Shown here: piece after piece, positions 20,215 to 41,678 of the stretch
How positions within the stretch are numbered: position 1 is the stretch's first letter
How the letters are laid out: each line of letters starts with the position of its first letter
Origin: Amoebidium appalachense
Taxonomy: Eukaryota > Ichthyosporea
NCBI GenBank assembly: GCA_963693365.1
Contig: CAVNZM010000012.1
Span: 620,001 to 684,000 of the forward strand
Reading direction: 5' to 3'
Length of the DNA stretch: 64,000 bases
The notes under the pieces: generated by a model
The model's database searches: none
Seen by the model: the letters and a program-made list of their open reading frames with translations, nothing else
Told to the model about the DNA's origin: nothing
Program-made: the position numbers and the translations under genes

Positions 20215-22089
20215 TCATCCAATCATAAAGGGGGGCGGGTGCTGCCGTCCAATAGGAAGGCACGCATTGGCCAAGACCGGACACCGACCAGAAACACCAC
20301 TTCTTCGGGGGCTAGGTCCGTGTGGGCCTGTGCCCACCACCGGCCACCATAAGGCGATGTCCCACACCGGGACCACTAATATTCCCTGCGCACATTCCCG
20401 CTGAATCTTCGCCACTGTCCGCTTGATCAACGGAAACGGTGGCGCCCACCAGCTGGGGGCCTGCCATGCGGCGGCAAGCCCATCCTGCCCACCGCTCACG
20501 GGGACCACCGCGGTCCATGTGTGAAACGTGGGTTTGACTGCTGTCACGGGTGTAGCAAACCGATCCACCGCCGTGTGCAATCCGAGTGTCTGCTCGATAC
20601 GCTCGACCCCCGCAGGGGTAACCGACCACTCGTGGCGGGGATCAATCCGCGACAACCAATCCGCACGGTCGTTCACTTCGCCCGGAATGTATGACAGCTC
20701 TTGGGGCCAGGGGAGCCCCTTTTCCAAACACAACTGCAGCAGTTGCCATAGCACTCGCTGCATGGCGGGGCTGCTGCTGCCATTTTTGCGCACCGCGCCC
20801 AACGCGGCCTGGGCGTCTGACTGCCAGCATACGCGCTGACGTTGGATTAGGGCCTGCATTTCGGGCCTGCGGTAGGCCTCGAGTAGGCCCTCGCACTCCG
20901 CCACTGCAGCCGCCCGCGGTGCATCGCTCTCCGCCCAACGACCGAAAGCCTCCACAACCTGCGGGGTTGGTAGGCCCAACTGTAGTACTGCCCCCCACCC
21001 GTGTGAGGTGGCAGCATCTGTGATGAGAGTGGCCGTGATAGGCTCAGGCCAGATTTCCATGCGGGGAAGCCGACCTATTATACCCATGGTTTTACCGATA
21101 ATGCGTAGCTGCCGACCCGTTAACCGCACAAAGCTACGCCACTGGCAGTTCCCGCCGCGTAGAGCACCATACACCGGCCGGACAACCGTGAGTACATGAG
21201 ACAGAGGCACCGCCGCACGCAAACTAACAACCAACCCTAGCCAGCTAGCCACCTGCTTCTTTTCCACCCACCGCCGTCCTTTGCGCGCCTTAGCCATTAA
21301 AGAACGTGTTTCTCCCGATAATTTTTCCAAAGACGCCAATGTGGGAGACAAATACCCTTCCTCCAAATTTGTGTGGATGCCTAAATGGTCGAGGGCATTC
21401 ACTGGGTCCCAATGAGCCTTATTCGGATGCTTCGTAAGGCCGGTGACTTTCAATTCCTGCTCCTCCACCCCGCGTGTGTCGAGTGCCCGTGCCGCCTGTT
21501 CGAAGATGGCCCAGTCATCGAGGAAAACCAACGAACGGATGCCGCGTGCACGTAACCGACGCGCGAACTCGCGCATAAGGCACATGAAAAAGTAGGGACT
21601 GAGGGAGTAACCGAAGGGAAGCACCGTGTACTGGAAGAGTTGTCTCCCCACACGAATTTGGAAATACTTGTGGAACCGGGGTTGAATGGCTAGTGCAAAA
21701 TATCCGTCTTCGAGGTCGAAACTGAAAGCGTGGTCACCCCGTTGCGCGAGCGCCCGCAAATCGCTGAGGGTTTCGTACTTGATACCACGTGCGACGGCGT
21801 ATTCATTCACAGGACGCATATCAATAATGAGCCGGACGTTTCCGTTGGGCTTCCGCAGCCCAAAAGACTTCGAAACACACCATTTTGCGCTTTCAGGCAC
21901 TGTCTCGAGGGCCCCCTTACTCACTAATCGTTCAACTTCCACTGCCGCTTCTGCCTCTGAAACTTCGCCGATATCCAGATAGCCACCTGCATCAAAAGGG
22001 GCAGGACGCGCACTCTTCCATTCTGGTGTGATGCCGGGACTTAATCCAGAACAAAACTTCTTTAGACGCACCCCCACGCTCCCACTCAT
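20215..22089 (-). CDS. DIRS-like reverse transcriptase / RNase H polyprotein
   Basis: It encodes 624 residues from an ATG preceded by two in-frame TAG codons, so nothing is fused upstream. The reverse transcriptase spans about residues 70-260: motif A FSFDLEDGY (D125), LPFG (157-160) and the catalytic FLDD (189-192). RNase H is at about 353-480, with D358, E398/E400 and D425 as likely acidic residues and an NDRADWLSR end. Residues 505-586 (DRFAT through WWAPPFPLIK to VPVWDIALWWPVV) match the domain that follows RNase H in DIRS and Ngaro elements. That domain and FLDD rather than YxDD in a Ty3-like frame point to the tyrosine-recombinase retrotransposons. No recombinase gene is seen. The frame is intact, which suggests recent activity. 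Confidence 0.85.
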   Translation of the reverse strand: MSGSVGVRLKKFCSGLSPGITPEWKSARPAPFDAGGYLDIGEVSEAEAAVEVERLVSKGALETVPESAKWCVSKSFGLRKPNGNVRLIIDMRPVNEYAVARGIKYETLSDLRALAQRGDHAFSFDLEDGYFALAIQPRFHKYFQIRVGRQLFQYTVLPFGYSLSPYFFMCLMREFARRLRARGIRSLVFLDDWAIFEQAARALDTRGVEEQELKVTGLTKHPNKAHWDPVNALDHLGIHTNLEEGYLSPTLASLEKLSGETRSLMAKARKGRRWVEKKQVASWLGLVVSLRAAVPLSHVLTVVRPVYGALRGGNCQWRSFVRLTGRQLRIIGKTMGIIGRLPRMEIWPEPITATLITDAATSHGWGAVLQLGLPTPQVVEAFGRWAESDAPRAAAVAECEGLLEAYRRPEMQALIQRQRVCWQSDAQAALGAVRKNGSSSPAMQRVLWQLLQLCLEKGLPWPQELSYIPGEVNDRADWLSRIDPRHEWSVTPAGVERIEQTLGLHTAVDRFATPVTAVKPTFHTWTAVVPVSGGQDGLAAAWQAPSWWAPPFPLIKRTVAKIQRECAQGILVVPVWDIALWWPVVGTGPHGPSPRRSGVSGRCPVLANACLPIGRQHPPPFMIG

Positions 22090-22442
22090 CTACTAACAGG
22101 CACGAACTCTGATACAATGGCAGTTGGGATGCATCACTGCATCTCCCATCCTGCCTTCGAAGAAATTGAGACACTACACCTGTCTGCAGCACTACGCGCG
22201 CTCGCAAACAGTTTATCTACAATACTACGCGCGCTCGTAGAACCTAACTAGAAAGGGCCGCAGCCCAGTTGCCCTCAGGCCGTGGGTGCAGCTCACCCCT
22301 ACGCAAATAGCTATCTATTTAGATTTACCCACCACTGCTAATTACGCTCCACGTGCACAACTGCTACCCGGGCGTAACGCCGCCCTACCGAGCTAAGCCG
22401 AGCCTCCTGCCGTCTGCAGCTGTCGGCCCTCTGCAGCTACAA

Positions 22443-22611
22443 TAAGTAGGGGCCGACGGGGGAAACAAAGCTAAGACGAGTAGAACGAGTCGCCGCCTAT
22501 ATACCATAGTCGGCTCCCTAGTGGCCACTGATTGTTGGAACCCTATTCCAACCAATCAGTTGGCCTAAATACTCATCTCTAAATACAGCTTGATGAATCA
22601 AGCGAAGTATT
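22443..22611 (-). repeat. direct repeat of the DIRS-like element, upstream copy (A1)
   Basis: Equivalent of 19955-20124 with TATATA at 22499-22504. The 350-bp leader between this repeat and the ATG contains a 14-bp unit (ACTACGCGCGCTCG) twice at about 22190 and 22225, and no other frame of note. Confidence 0.85.
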
Positions 22612-22755
22612 GGTATTTCATCGATTTGGCGCCATCCGACTGCCAAATATGTATACTACAGGGTACCTCATAGACTCGGGATAGATCTATCCTGACCTCT
22701 GAATTGGATTATCTCCACTCCAATTTGATAGATCGGCGATCTCGGGGCCCCCTAG

Positions 22756-23898
22756 GCCGTTGTTGTTTGACGTTTTCATTGACGATTTAGCCTGCGCCCT
22801 CGAACCCTTTGGCCAACTGCATACCCGTCGTGTACCGGGTCTCCTTTTTGCGGACGATATTGTTCTTTGTAACTTAACCGAAGATGTCATGCACCAGATG
22901 CTTCGTCAGGTGGATCAATGGTGCACCGAGAATCTCATGACAGTCGGAATTGCAAAGTGTGCTACTTTTTCGAAGAACACTTCCTTTCGATTGGCCGGCC
23001 TTCCTATTCCTGTTCAGAGCACCTATGACTATTTGGGTATTCCTTTTACTGCACGGGGTATTGATTTCCGCAAGCTCCTCACGGCACGGATCGCTCGTGC
23101 GAAGGGTAAGCTTCACATCGTGTCAAATATGTTTCAACAGGAGTCTGTGATCCATCCTGCGAACCTTCTTCTCTACTATAAAACTTTTTTACGGCCGACT
23201 TTCGAATATGGACTTCCGCTATTGGCCTGCGCCCCACCTCGCGAGGCGGCAATGGCGCTGAACGAGTTCGGCGATTTTCAGGGTACTGCGCTACGCACTT
23301 TGTTTCGTACTCGGTTTGTGCCTCCCTTAATCAGTATGTTTGGATTGTCGTCTGCTGTTTGTCGTATGGAGGAATTGTCTCTTCGTTTTTGTTTTCATTT
23401 AGTTAGGCTACCTGATGGTCACCCTCTTTATGCTTTCTTTCCCCCCCCTCCCTCCATCCCTCTCCCCCCCCGATTCACCAACGCTACTTCTGAATGTCCT
23501 CAGCCTACCCTCTTTCTACCTGATTCTTCCTCTCGCTATCTCACTCCCTCTTTCTTTTCTCTTCCTGTTTTTTCTGCCTTTTCGCGTTATTACCATACGC
23601 AGTATAAGTTTCTTTCTCGTTCTGATAGAGAAATCAAAGGTAAAACTCAGTCGGCATGTGTTATGTTCCTTAGGCAACACCGTACTGATCATTATCGCTT
23701 TTTGGGAGCTTTGGCAGGATACATTTCTCCTGCTGTACGTATGGATACCACCCTAGTAGACAAGTCTGTATGGTGTTCTGATGTTGATATTGCCTGGGAA
23801 GTTGTGCAGTGGCGCTGTAATTCTTGTTTTCATCGCCGCTGGTGCCACTTTTGTGCTGACCTTTTTAATCGCAAGCATGTTGATGGGTGTGAATTTTT
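22756..23898 (+). mobile_element. 5'-truncated LINE copy, frame intact to zinc knuckle
   Basis: Homology starts in block 4 (SPLLFDVFIDDL) and runs through the catalytic FADD, YDYLGIPF, thumb and a C-terminal knuckle (CHFCADLFNRKHVDGC, CX2CX7HX3C). It is open for about 385 codons. It lacks everything before block 4 and its last 45 codons, because the next copy begins inside its C-terminus. It differs from copy D by few substitutions and by 8 rather than 7 C in a tract near 23442. Confidence 0.9.
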
Positions 23899-25446
23899 CT
23901 GGTTTGTTATGGCATAAGCTGGCTATGCGGGGCTTACCAGCCCCCTTTGGCCGTCTTCTGCAAGCGTTGTTCGATACCACTCGTGGACGAGCGGCGGTCA
24001 ATGGAACATTAACACCCGGTTTTTCCCGTTCCCGGGGTCTTCTTCAGGGGTCCCTCCTGAGTCCGTTGTTGTTTGACGTTTTCATTGACGATTTAGCCTG
24101 CGCCCTCGAACCCTTTGGCCAACTGCATACCCGCCGTGTACCGGGTCTCCTTTTTGCGGACGATATTGTTCTTTGTTCCTTAACCGAAGATGTCATGCAC
24201 CAGATGCTTCGTCAGGTGGATCAATGGTGCACCGAGAATCTCATGTCAGTCGGAATTGCAAAGTGTGCTACTTTTTCGAAGAACACTTCCTTTCGATTGG
24301 CCGGCCTTCCTATTCCTGTTCAGAGCACCTATGACTATTTGGGTATTCCTTTTACTGCACGGGGTATTGATTTTCGCAAGCTCCTCACGGCACGGATCAC
24401 TCGTGCGAAGGGTAAGCTTCACATCGTGTCAAATATGTTTCAACAGGAGTCTGTGATCCATCCTGCGAACCTTCTTCTCTACTATAAAACTTTTTTACGG
24501 CCGACTTTCGAATATGGACTTCCGCTATTGGCCTGCGCCCCACCTCGCGAGGCGGCAATGGCGCTGAAAGAGTTCGACGATTTTCAGGGTACTGCGCTAC
24601 GCACTTTGTTTCGTACTCGGTTTGTGCCTCCCTTAATCAGTATGTTTGGATTGTCGTCTGCTGTTTGTCGTATGGAGGAATTGTCTCTTCGTTTTTGTTT
24701 TCATTTAGTTAGGCTACCTGATGGTCACCCTCTTTATGCTTTCTTTCCCCCCCTCCCTCCATCCCTCTTCCCCCCCGATTCACCAACGCTACTTCTGAAT
24801 GTCCTCAGCCTACCCTCTTTCCACCTGATTCTTCCTCTCGCTATCTCACTCCCTCTTTCTTTTCTCTTCCTGTTTTTTCTGCCTTTTCGCATTATTACCA
24901 TACGCAGTATAAGTTTCTTTCTCGTTCTGATAGAGAAATCAAAGGTAAAACTCAGTCGGCATGTGTTATGTTCCTTAGGAAACACCGTACTGATCATTAT
25001 CGCTTTTTGGGAGCTTTGGCAGGATACATTTCTCCTGCTGTACGTATGGATACCACCCTAGTAGATAAGTCTGTATGGTGCTCTGATGTTGATATTGCCT
25101 GGGAAGTTGTGCAGTGGCGCTGTAATTCTTGTTTTCATCGCCGCTGGTGCCACTTTTGTGCTGACCTTTTTAATCGCAAGCATGTTGATAGGTGTGAATT
25201 TTTATGTCGCGTTTTACCTCTTTCCCTCCGGGTATCTGCTACACTAGCTGGCAATGTGAACACTTTAGACTTTTTGTTGAATTCTGTTGGTCGTCACATT
25301 GAGTATTTATATGATTTTCACACAGTGTTCAGGTATCTCAGTATGCACTTGTTACTGGATAACTCGTGAAGTTTTTATTGTCTTCTCCGTATGCCGTGCA
25401 TACTTGCATATCTTTCCGTTGAATAAATCCAGTCAAAAGAAAAAAA
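23899..25446 (+). mobile_element. 5'-truncated LINE copy D with frameshift, complete 3' end
   Basis: It begins after motif A (LLWHKLAMRGLP), so the catalytic FADD is present but the first RT blocks are missing. A C run near 24747 is one base shorter than in the preceding copy and shifts the frame, which otherwise resumes at about 24968 and ends at 25369 after the zinc knuckle and an LDFLLN motif. The 3' end is AATAAATCCAGTCAAAAG plus A's. It shows what the family's true 3' end looks like. Inactive. Confidence 0.9.
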
Positions 25447-25695
25447 AATTTATGTCGCGTTTTACCTCTTTCCCTCCGGGTATCTGCTACACTAGCTGGC
25501 AATGTGAACACTTTAGACTTTTTGTTGAATTCTGTTGGTCGTCATATTGAGTATTTATATGATTTTCACACAGTGTTCAGGTATCTCAGTATGCACTTGT
25601 TACTGGATAAATCGTGAAGTTTTTATTGTCTTCTCAGTATGCCGTGCATACTTGCATATCTTTCCGTCGAATAAATCCGGTCAAAAGAAAAAAGG
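25447..25695 (+). mobile_element. LINE 3' tail fragment, copy E
   Basis: A second copy of the last 250 bp of copy D, placed directly behind its A tail and itself ending AATAAATCCGGTCAAAAG plus A's. This is typical of an abortive target-primed insertion into an existing A-rich tail. Confidence 0.9.
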
Positions 25696-26308
25696 TTTAC
25701 ACACTTTTTATTGCGTGGACACCCTAAATATCACGTTGAACTATCCCCTTACTACCTGAATATCTGGATATATCTCATATCCCGAGGCCCCCAATCTATC
25801 CCCATTTTCCCCGGGATTTATTACATACCTCTCAGCCAGCTGGCCTGCCCGAGTGGCAGGGCCTACCGTCATTCGGATGCACAGATGCCTGTATAGTGTT
25901 ATTGAATATTTCAATATAGGTTTTGGCTGAGAAATAAAGAGTGCATGTAAAGCTATTTGAGCTGAATAGTTATCAGAGGCATTGCATTGTTCAACTTGGC
26001 CGGCTCAGCCTGACCCTAGCTATTAGATCATTTACTAAGCCCGGACGCCTACGTGTACGTGCATTATAATAATGGCTCTGATGGCGCAATTTTAAGGCTT
26101 ACAGGCAAACATTTTAAAACACCACAAATCGAGAATGTTTTAAAAAAGCTTCTAGCCGACAAATGTATACATGACTACGTAATCATTCCGGGATCATCCC
26201 TGTGCTGGCCCGCCGCCTAAAACTGATAAAGCCCGACACACGCTAATAATATGATTTTATATACATTTTAATATTTAGTCCATGGGATCATCCCTGCGGC
26301 ATAAAACT
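25696..26308. other. spacer, no recognised gene
   Basis: It starts with the reverse complement of the 28 bp found at the end of the insert in LINE copy C. Otherwise unique, AT-moderate DNA. The phrase GGGATCATCCCTG occurs at about 26190 and 26284. Confidence 0.45.
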
Positions 26309-26316
26309 TATAAAAG
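26309..26316 (+). promoter_or_regulatory. TATA box (TATAAAAG)
   Basis: It lies 108 bp upstream of the small reading frame at 26424, in the TATA-to-ATG distance range seen for other genes here. No CCAAT box is evident. Confidence 0.45.
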
Positions 26317-26423
26317 CCAGCAGCAACTTGCTCTCCCCCTCCTCACGAAAAAGAAAATAGAAAGCAAAATCATTCTTATTTGTGGCTTAGGATCGAAAAG
26401 CCGCCCCAGTGCGTTGACGCGTC

Positions 26424-26591
26424 ATGGATGATGCCAGACGGATCAGAGCACTGGCCTCGCAGATCAGATTTCCCTCGTATCCCCAAAATATTGCCCGTGT
26501 AAACCGACCGCCAAATTCACGCGCCCTGCTGCCCCGGACCCTACCGGGGAGCTTGCCTGTGATCGGTGGGAAATACTACTTTAGTAATTAA
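26424..26591 (+). CDS. possible 55-residue protein, unrecognised
   Basis: First ATG after the TATA box at 26309, in fair context (GTCATGG). The frame runs 55 codons to TAA. The product is basic and proline-rich (RVNRPPNSRALLPRTLPG) and ends VIGGKYYFSN, with no signal or membrane segment. Composition is not repeat-like. It could be a real micro-protein, a first exon or chance. No family is recognised. Confidence 0.3.
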   Translation: MDDARRIRALASQIRFPSYPQNIARVNRPPNSRALLPRTLPGSLPVIGGKYYFSN

Positions 26592-27214
26592 AGATACAAA
26601 AGGGGACCATGAACTAATATTATTTTTCATGCCTTGATATCAATGTTTCATACATGCTTATTCGACGAATTTAAGAAGAGGCCTACCTAGAGTCTGCGCT
26701 GAGCTGACGGAAATGGCCATTGGCTCCATAACCCTTGAAATGCTTTATCACTTGAACACTGCTACAATTTACAGTATTCAAAAAACAAAATTCAATGAAT
26801 AGGGGTATTTACAAGATTTATTAAACCCCTCAATTGCTCTAGGGTGCGGGCGTGGGGTTCGAGAGCCACATTCCAAGTCTCCAAATCCAACTCTTGAAAG
26901 TTGAAACTTCCAGGCAGGAGCCAATGAAATACCAGCCAACGTCCACGTTCATTTCTCATTGGCCCCGCTGACCTGCCTCTTCGTTAGGATTCTGGATGTG
27001 CCAGTGCCCAAACGCAGGGAAACAATGTACACAGAAAAACACGAATAACGGGAAACATACACAGAAAAACACGAATAACTACAGCTCATCGGTAGAAAAA
27101 GCTTTCTAATACATAGACAATAGCACTATTATACGGAATTTTTTCTTAGCATAAAAATAATGCCACTACAAACACAAAGCCGAACCAGCTGGCGAGTCTC
27201 AAAAGCGGGCGTTG
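26592..27214. other. spacer with 22-bp tandem duplication
   Basis: ACACAGAAAAACACGAATAA occurs twice, at about 27029 and 27060. The rest is AT-rich unique sequence without a supported gene. Confidence 0.5.
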
Positions 27215-27257
27215 ATTGGCCGATCTACTTCGCAGCTGCTGAGCCGCGCCTATATAA
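27215..27257 (+). promoter_or_regulatory. CCAAT box and TATA box
   Basis: Inverted CCAAT (ATTGG, 27215-27219) lies 31 bp before TATATAA (27251-27257), which is 107 bp upstream of the ATG at 27364. This is the clearest core promoter in the window. Confidence 0.7.
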
Positions 27258-27363
27258 CTTCGACCCAGGGTCAAAACGAGCACCTTGTTGTACTACTTGA
27301 AGACAACTTCAAAAGGTTTTGTCGCCTACTTTTTTGTGTAGTTTCTGTTGTAAGGTGTCGAAA

Positions 27364-27801
27364 ATGACGCTGGCACAAAGAAACACTGGCTTGCACTCCA
27401 CTTTCGAGTTTACCGAAACAGACGCCACACAAATGAATTCGGTGTTTGTGTACCCGCCAAGACCCATTTTGCGCCGCAGCAGCTCCGACACATCTTGCGG
27501 GTCCTCGTGTGATTCCACTTGTGAGCGTCATGTTCGTTTCTCCCCTCAAGTTATCGTTGGGGAGACATATGCACCGCTGAACTTCCACACACCAAATGTT
27601 GAAGAAATGGTCTATGACCGAAGGACAGAGTACCCGCTTCCCCACTCTCCCGATGAGGAGAGACAGATGAACATGGAGGTGGCGCAGCTGCGCTTTGAGC
27701 TGTTCCCTCAAGGTGACTTCTTTGGTGATCGCGAAAAACCTGCTCCAGTTTTTGATAAGGATATGCTCGAGATGCTTAGCTGGGGAGATGAGTATATGTG
27801 A
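27364..27801 (+). CDS. 145-residue protein with RVxF-type PP1-docking motif
   Basis: Single exon, ATG in context AAAATGA. Residues 31-42 carry PPRPILRRSSS, a basic and serine patch likely to be phosphorylated. Residues 48-54 hold a C/S-rich linker. RHVRFSP at 55-61 is a standard K/R-x-V-x-F docking motif for protein phosphatase 1, followed by VIVGETYAP. The region 78-115 is acidic and probably helical, and the C-terminus (FDKDMLEMLSWGDEY) is acidic with aromatic residues. The protein is small and probably disordered, as expected of PP1 regulators that fold on the enzyme. I infer a PP1-binding regulator, but the partner and pathway are unknown. The strong TATA/CCAAT promoter suggests regulated high expression. 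An upstream TTG-started frame was not used because the first ATG fits the promoter. Confidence 0.7.
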   Translation: MTLAQRNTGLHSTFEFTETDATQMNSVFVYPPRPILRRSSSDTSCGSSCDSTCERHVRFSPQVIVGETYAPLNFHTPNVEEMVYDRRTEYPLPHSPDEERQMNMEVAQLRFELFPQGDFFGDREKPAPVFDKDMLEMLSWGDEYM

Positions 27802-28805
27802 ACCGAATGCGGGTGCCTTCTCTGTTTGTTTGTATATTTTCCGAAAGAGTTATTCCACTGGTTTCGTTAGCCCTCGGGGCCGTACTGTACAGGCATGTTC
27901 AAGCAAACGTTGAACAGCCGTGGTCACCGTATTTAGTATGAATGAACGCATGAATGTGAAAAAGCCTTCATGATGTATGAAAGGCGTGTAAAATAGAATC
28001 CCTTAGTACCGAGATGCTGCGCCTGGTCGCGGTTTAACAATATATATACTATACGTGGTTCACAACAAACTCTGCAAGTTATAGGCTGTCCGTGTCTATT
28101 TTGCTGCGTGTGAGGCATAGGCGCATGCATGACCCGGCCGTTTATTACGTATGTGTGAAGCTGGCTCTGTCACCTGTGCCACTCGTTTTCTGTGGCCCCT
28201 TGTTGATGATGAATATGCGTGGTTGTTGCGTGGTTTTCCCTGAGGCTTGTGTCACCGAACAGGCATTCCGGAGTACATTCAAAAACCCAGGGTTCACAAG
28301 GGATTAACCAAAATTCTGTTGTCATCAGGAGGAGGCAGGCTGCTATAAAAGGCAGGAAGCCGTCCCGTGCGCGTGATCACACCCTTGAACTTCCTCTCAA
28401 CCCCTAGAGTGCTCACCCCCCCCCCCCCCCCCCCCCCCCCCCCCACACCACCACCACCACTCCCCTCCCCGCCATCCCACAACCACACACACATGAACAC
28501 ACACTTTTAAAAGATTAAAACCCCTTTTAGTCCTCCCAGTCAACCTCGCCCCCTCAACCCCCCCCCCCCCCCCCCAACACACACATGCCTTCAAAGAGGA
28601 AAAAAAACAGCCCGTTTTGATCTTTATGTTCTTCTCCCCCTCCCCCCCGCCTCTCCCCGCCACCTTTCTCCTTCAGCACACGCACACGTCACACCCGCAC
28701 TTTTCAAAGAGAACGAAAAAACCCACTTAACAGGCGTGGCACTTGAACATTTGCGCATGACCAACAAGCATAATCATGGGCATGCTCACATAAACCAAAC
28801 AATGA
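27802..28805. other. spacer with C tracts
   Basis: 3' flank of the gene at 27364, then C runs at about 28417-28444 and 28558-28575. A TATAAAA at 28344-28350 has no supported gene after it. Confidence 0.45.
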
Positions 28806-29075
28806 TTAGTAAGCACCAGTGTCGACTACTAGCTTACGTTTGGCGGATATTTGTGAAGCAGCAAAACCACCCACTCTTTCTACCATTTGCCTACTTTTCC
28901 CTAGCCGATGCAGCAAACTTTTCACCAATCCTCTCAGCTTGTTTCCACCTACAAGCTCACCTACATCGTATGAAGATTGCGCTTTAGTATGGTCGCAGTC
29001 ACAGTGCAGCAACTGTATGTCATCATGAATAAAAAACATTTTTGCATGCTTTTTGTAACTTTTAAGCAGCAGCAT
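28806..29075 (-). CDS. ORF of 89 codons, unrecognised
   Basis: It starts at an ATG and has ordinary composition with a cysteine/histidine stretch (LLHCDCDHTK) and a basic region (KRKLVV), with no repeats. The opposite strand is also open for most of this length, and a plus-strand AATAAA lies at 29027. It is a weak candidate for a gene or exon. Confidence 0.22.
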   Translation of the reverse strand: MLLLKSYKKHAKMFFIHDDIQLLHCDCDHTKAQSSYDVGELVGGNKLRGLVKSLLHRLGKSRQMVERVGGFAASQISAKRKLVVDTGAY

Positions 29076-29658
29076 ACACTAAATTATGCATAGCATTAGC
29101 AGCATTATGCACTAAACTTGCGTGCACCCAGTGCGGCCGGTTCTACGTAGCTACGTGCATGCTTACTGACGGCTAAAGTACGGCCCGTTACCTCAGTGAT
29201 GCTACCGAAATATTAATGTACTGAAATAGAGACCTAAAAATAGAGGTTTTGTAAGGACCATGGAGCTGCAAGCAGGCCGGGTCGCAAAAGGATCGAAAAA
29301 TCGGCTCGATAATGGCCCGAACCGCAAAGTCTGTTGACATTGTTGACGTCATCATTTCTCTCTCGAAAATGAAAACTTTCAACAAAGGCTTCCACTTTTC
29401 CTTAGCTCCCTCCCCTTGTCCTACCTTAGTTATTAGATTATATGTATAGGTGAGCGATAGATTAGGAAAAAGGAGGCAACATCGTGACAGGAAAGCTTGC
29501 ATTTAAGTGGGGCGCTGTTAGTTCAAGAAAACATCGAATTTACTTCCGTTTCAAATTTGCTTTTGTGTGATATCCGAAGGTTAGTTAGCCTTAGACGTTT
29601 CATCTTGGGCATACGCCCACCACTTTTTCTTAATTTTTGTCACACAAGGAACAGAAAA
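29076..29658. other. upstream region of RPT4
   Basis: No TATA or CCAAT box in the usual positions, so the RPT4 promoter appears TATA-less. A 104-codon minus frame at 29188-29502 is not supported by anything else. Confidence 0.4.
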
Positions 29659-40876
<11,218 letters not shown>

Positions 40877-40907
40877 TGGACCCTCCCCCTGGCCTATGAC
40901 TGGGGAT

Positions 40908-40913
40908 AATAAA
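40908..40913 (+). promoter_or_regulatory. polyadenylation signal of RPT4 (AATAAA)
   Basis: It lies 32 bp after the RPT4 stop codon. Confidence 0.65.
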
Positions 40914-41000
40914 CCCCCCCTATATATATGTGTCGTGATTTGCATTTGGCCTGAATGCAATGTGACCCTTCCTTACCCTGGCCCTGAATTGGCTCTTATA

Positions 41001-41031
<31 letters not shown>

Positions 41032-41048
41032 ATCCCTCCCTCCCTCCC

Positions 41049-41148
41049 TAAAGAAGCTCTAATGGACCGTGACTAGGGATACTAAACCCCTCAGATGTAC
41101 CTGTGCCCTTCTTTGGCCTGAATACGAAGTGACCCTTCCATAGTTACC

Positions 41149-41153
<5 letters not shown>
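41049..41153 (+). repeat. diverged duplicate of the RPT4 3' end
   Basis: Repeats 40864-40985, including the last codons (AAGAAGCTCTAA), TGGACC, the poly(A)-signal region (now ACTAAA instead of AATAAA), and TTTGGCCTGAAT. The copy has drifted by substitutions and small indels and is separated from the original by a C tract (41001-41031). Confidence 0.85.
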
Positions 41154-41192
<39 letters not shown>

Positions 41193-41196
41193 AAAA

Positions 41197-41257
<61 letters not shown>

Positions 41258-41627
41258 AGAGAGAAGAAAAGAAAAGCATCACCACCAGCAGTAGCAGCAA
41301 ATGCCTAGGGCTAGTTCGGCGCGTTTTCGTGAGATCCCACGGCACGGTTGGGGCAGACCCCTGCCTATGCGCATGCATGTTGTTGTTCATGATAGCATAC
41401 ACCTACCTTTTTATCCGTTCCTAAAAATATCTATCCAGTGCCGTGAACGTACACACGAACACACACGCACGTTGGTGTGCATGGATAGATGCAAACCAAA
41501 CGGTGTTTGACCATGGCCATGTGAGGCTGGGTGTCACAACGCCACAAAGTTATACGCCGTGCGACACTGTGTGTCGGCTGTGTGTGTCTGACAAAACTAG
41601 TGAAAACGTGTGTACGTGAGAGTGAAA

Positions 41628-41678
<51 letters not shown>

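Larger units (their letters stand above)
19955..22611 (-). mobile_element. DIRS-like RT/RNase H retroelement with direct terminal repeats
   Basis: One long minus-strand frame (20215-22089) lies between two direct repeats of about 170 bp (22443-22611 and 19955-20124, about 94% alike by eye). In the orientation of the frame each repeat has an ATTGG-type box and GGTATATAGG, so it can act as a promoter, as an LTR does. There is no tRNA primer site, no polypurine tract, and no gag, protease, integrase or tyrosine recombinase between the repeats. A 19-bp sequence sits exactly against the inner edge of the downstream repeat (20122-20140) and recurs at 19546-19564. That would suit the split-direct-repeat layout A1-ORF-B1-A2-B2 of Ngaro/PAT-type elements if about 390 bp with (GT)n had entered between A2 and B2. 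Confidence 0.7.

Noticed and set aside
19955-22611. Classical Ty1/Ty3-type LTR retrotransposon
   Set aside because: No gag, protease, integrase, primer-binding site or polypurine tract, and the RT and post-RNase H domain are DIRS-like.
26850-26890. tRNA-like GGTTCGAGAGCC sequence
   Set aside because: Resembles a B box, but no A box or cloverleaf can be drawn around it.
27271-27711. 146-codon minus-strand frame opposite the PP1-docking gene
   Set aside because: Antisense of the TATA-driven gene. It includes the 5' leader and has no promoter on that strand.
29188-29502. 104-codon minus-strand frame upstream of RPT4
   Set aside because: No domain, no promoter, and it lies where the RPT4 5' region is expected. 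Most likely chance.
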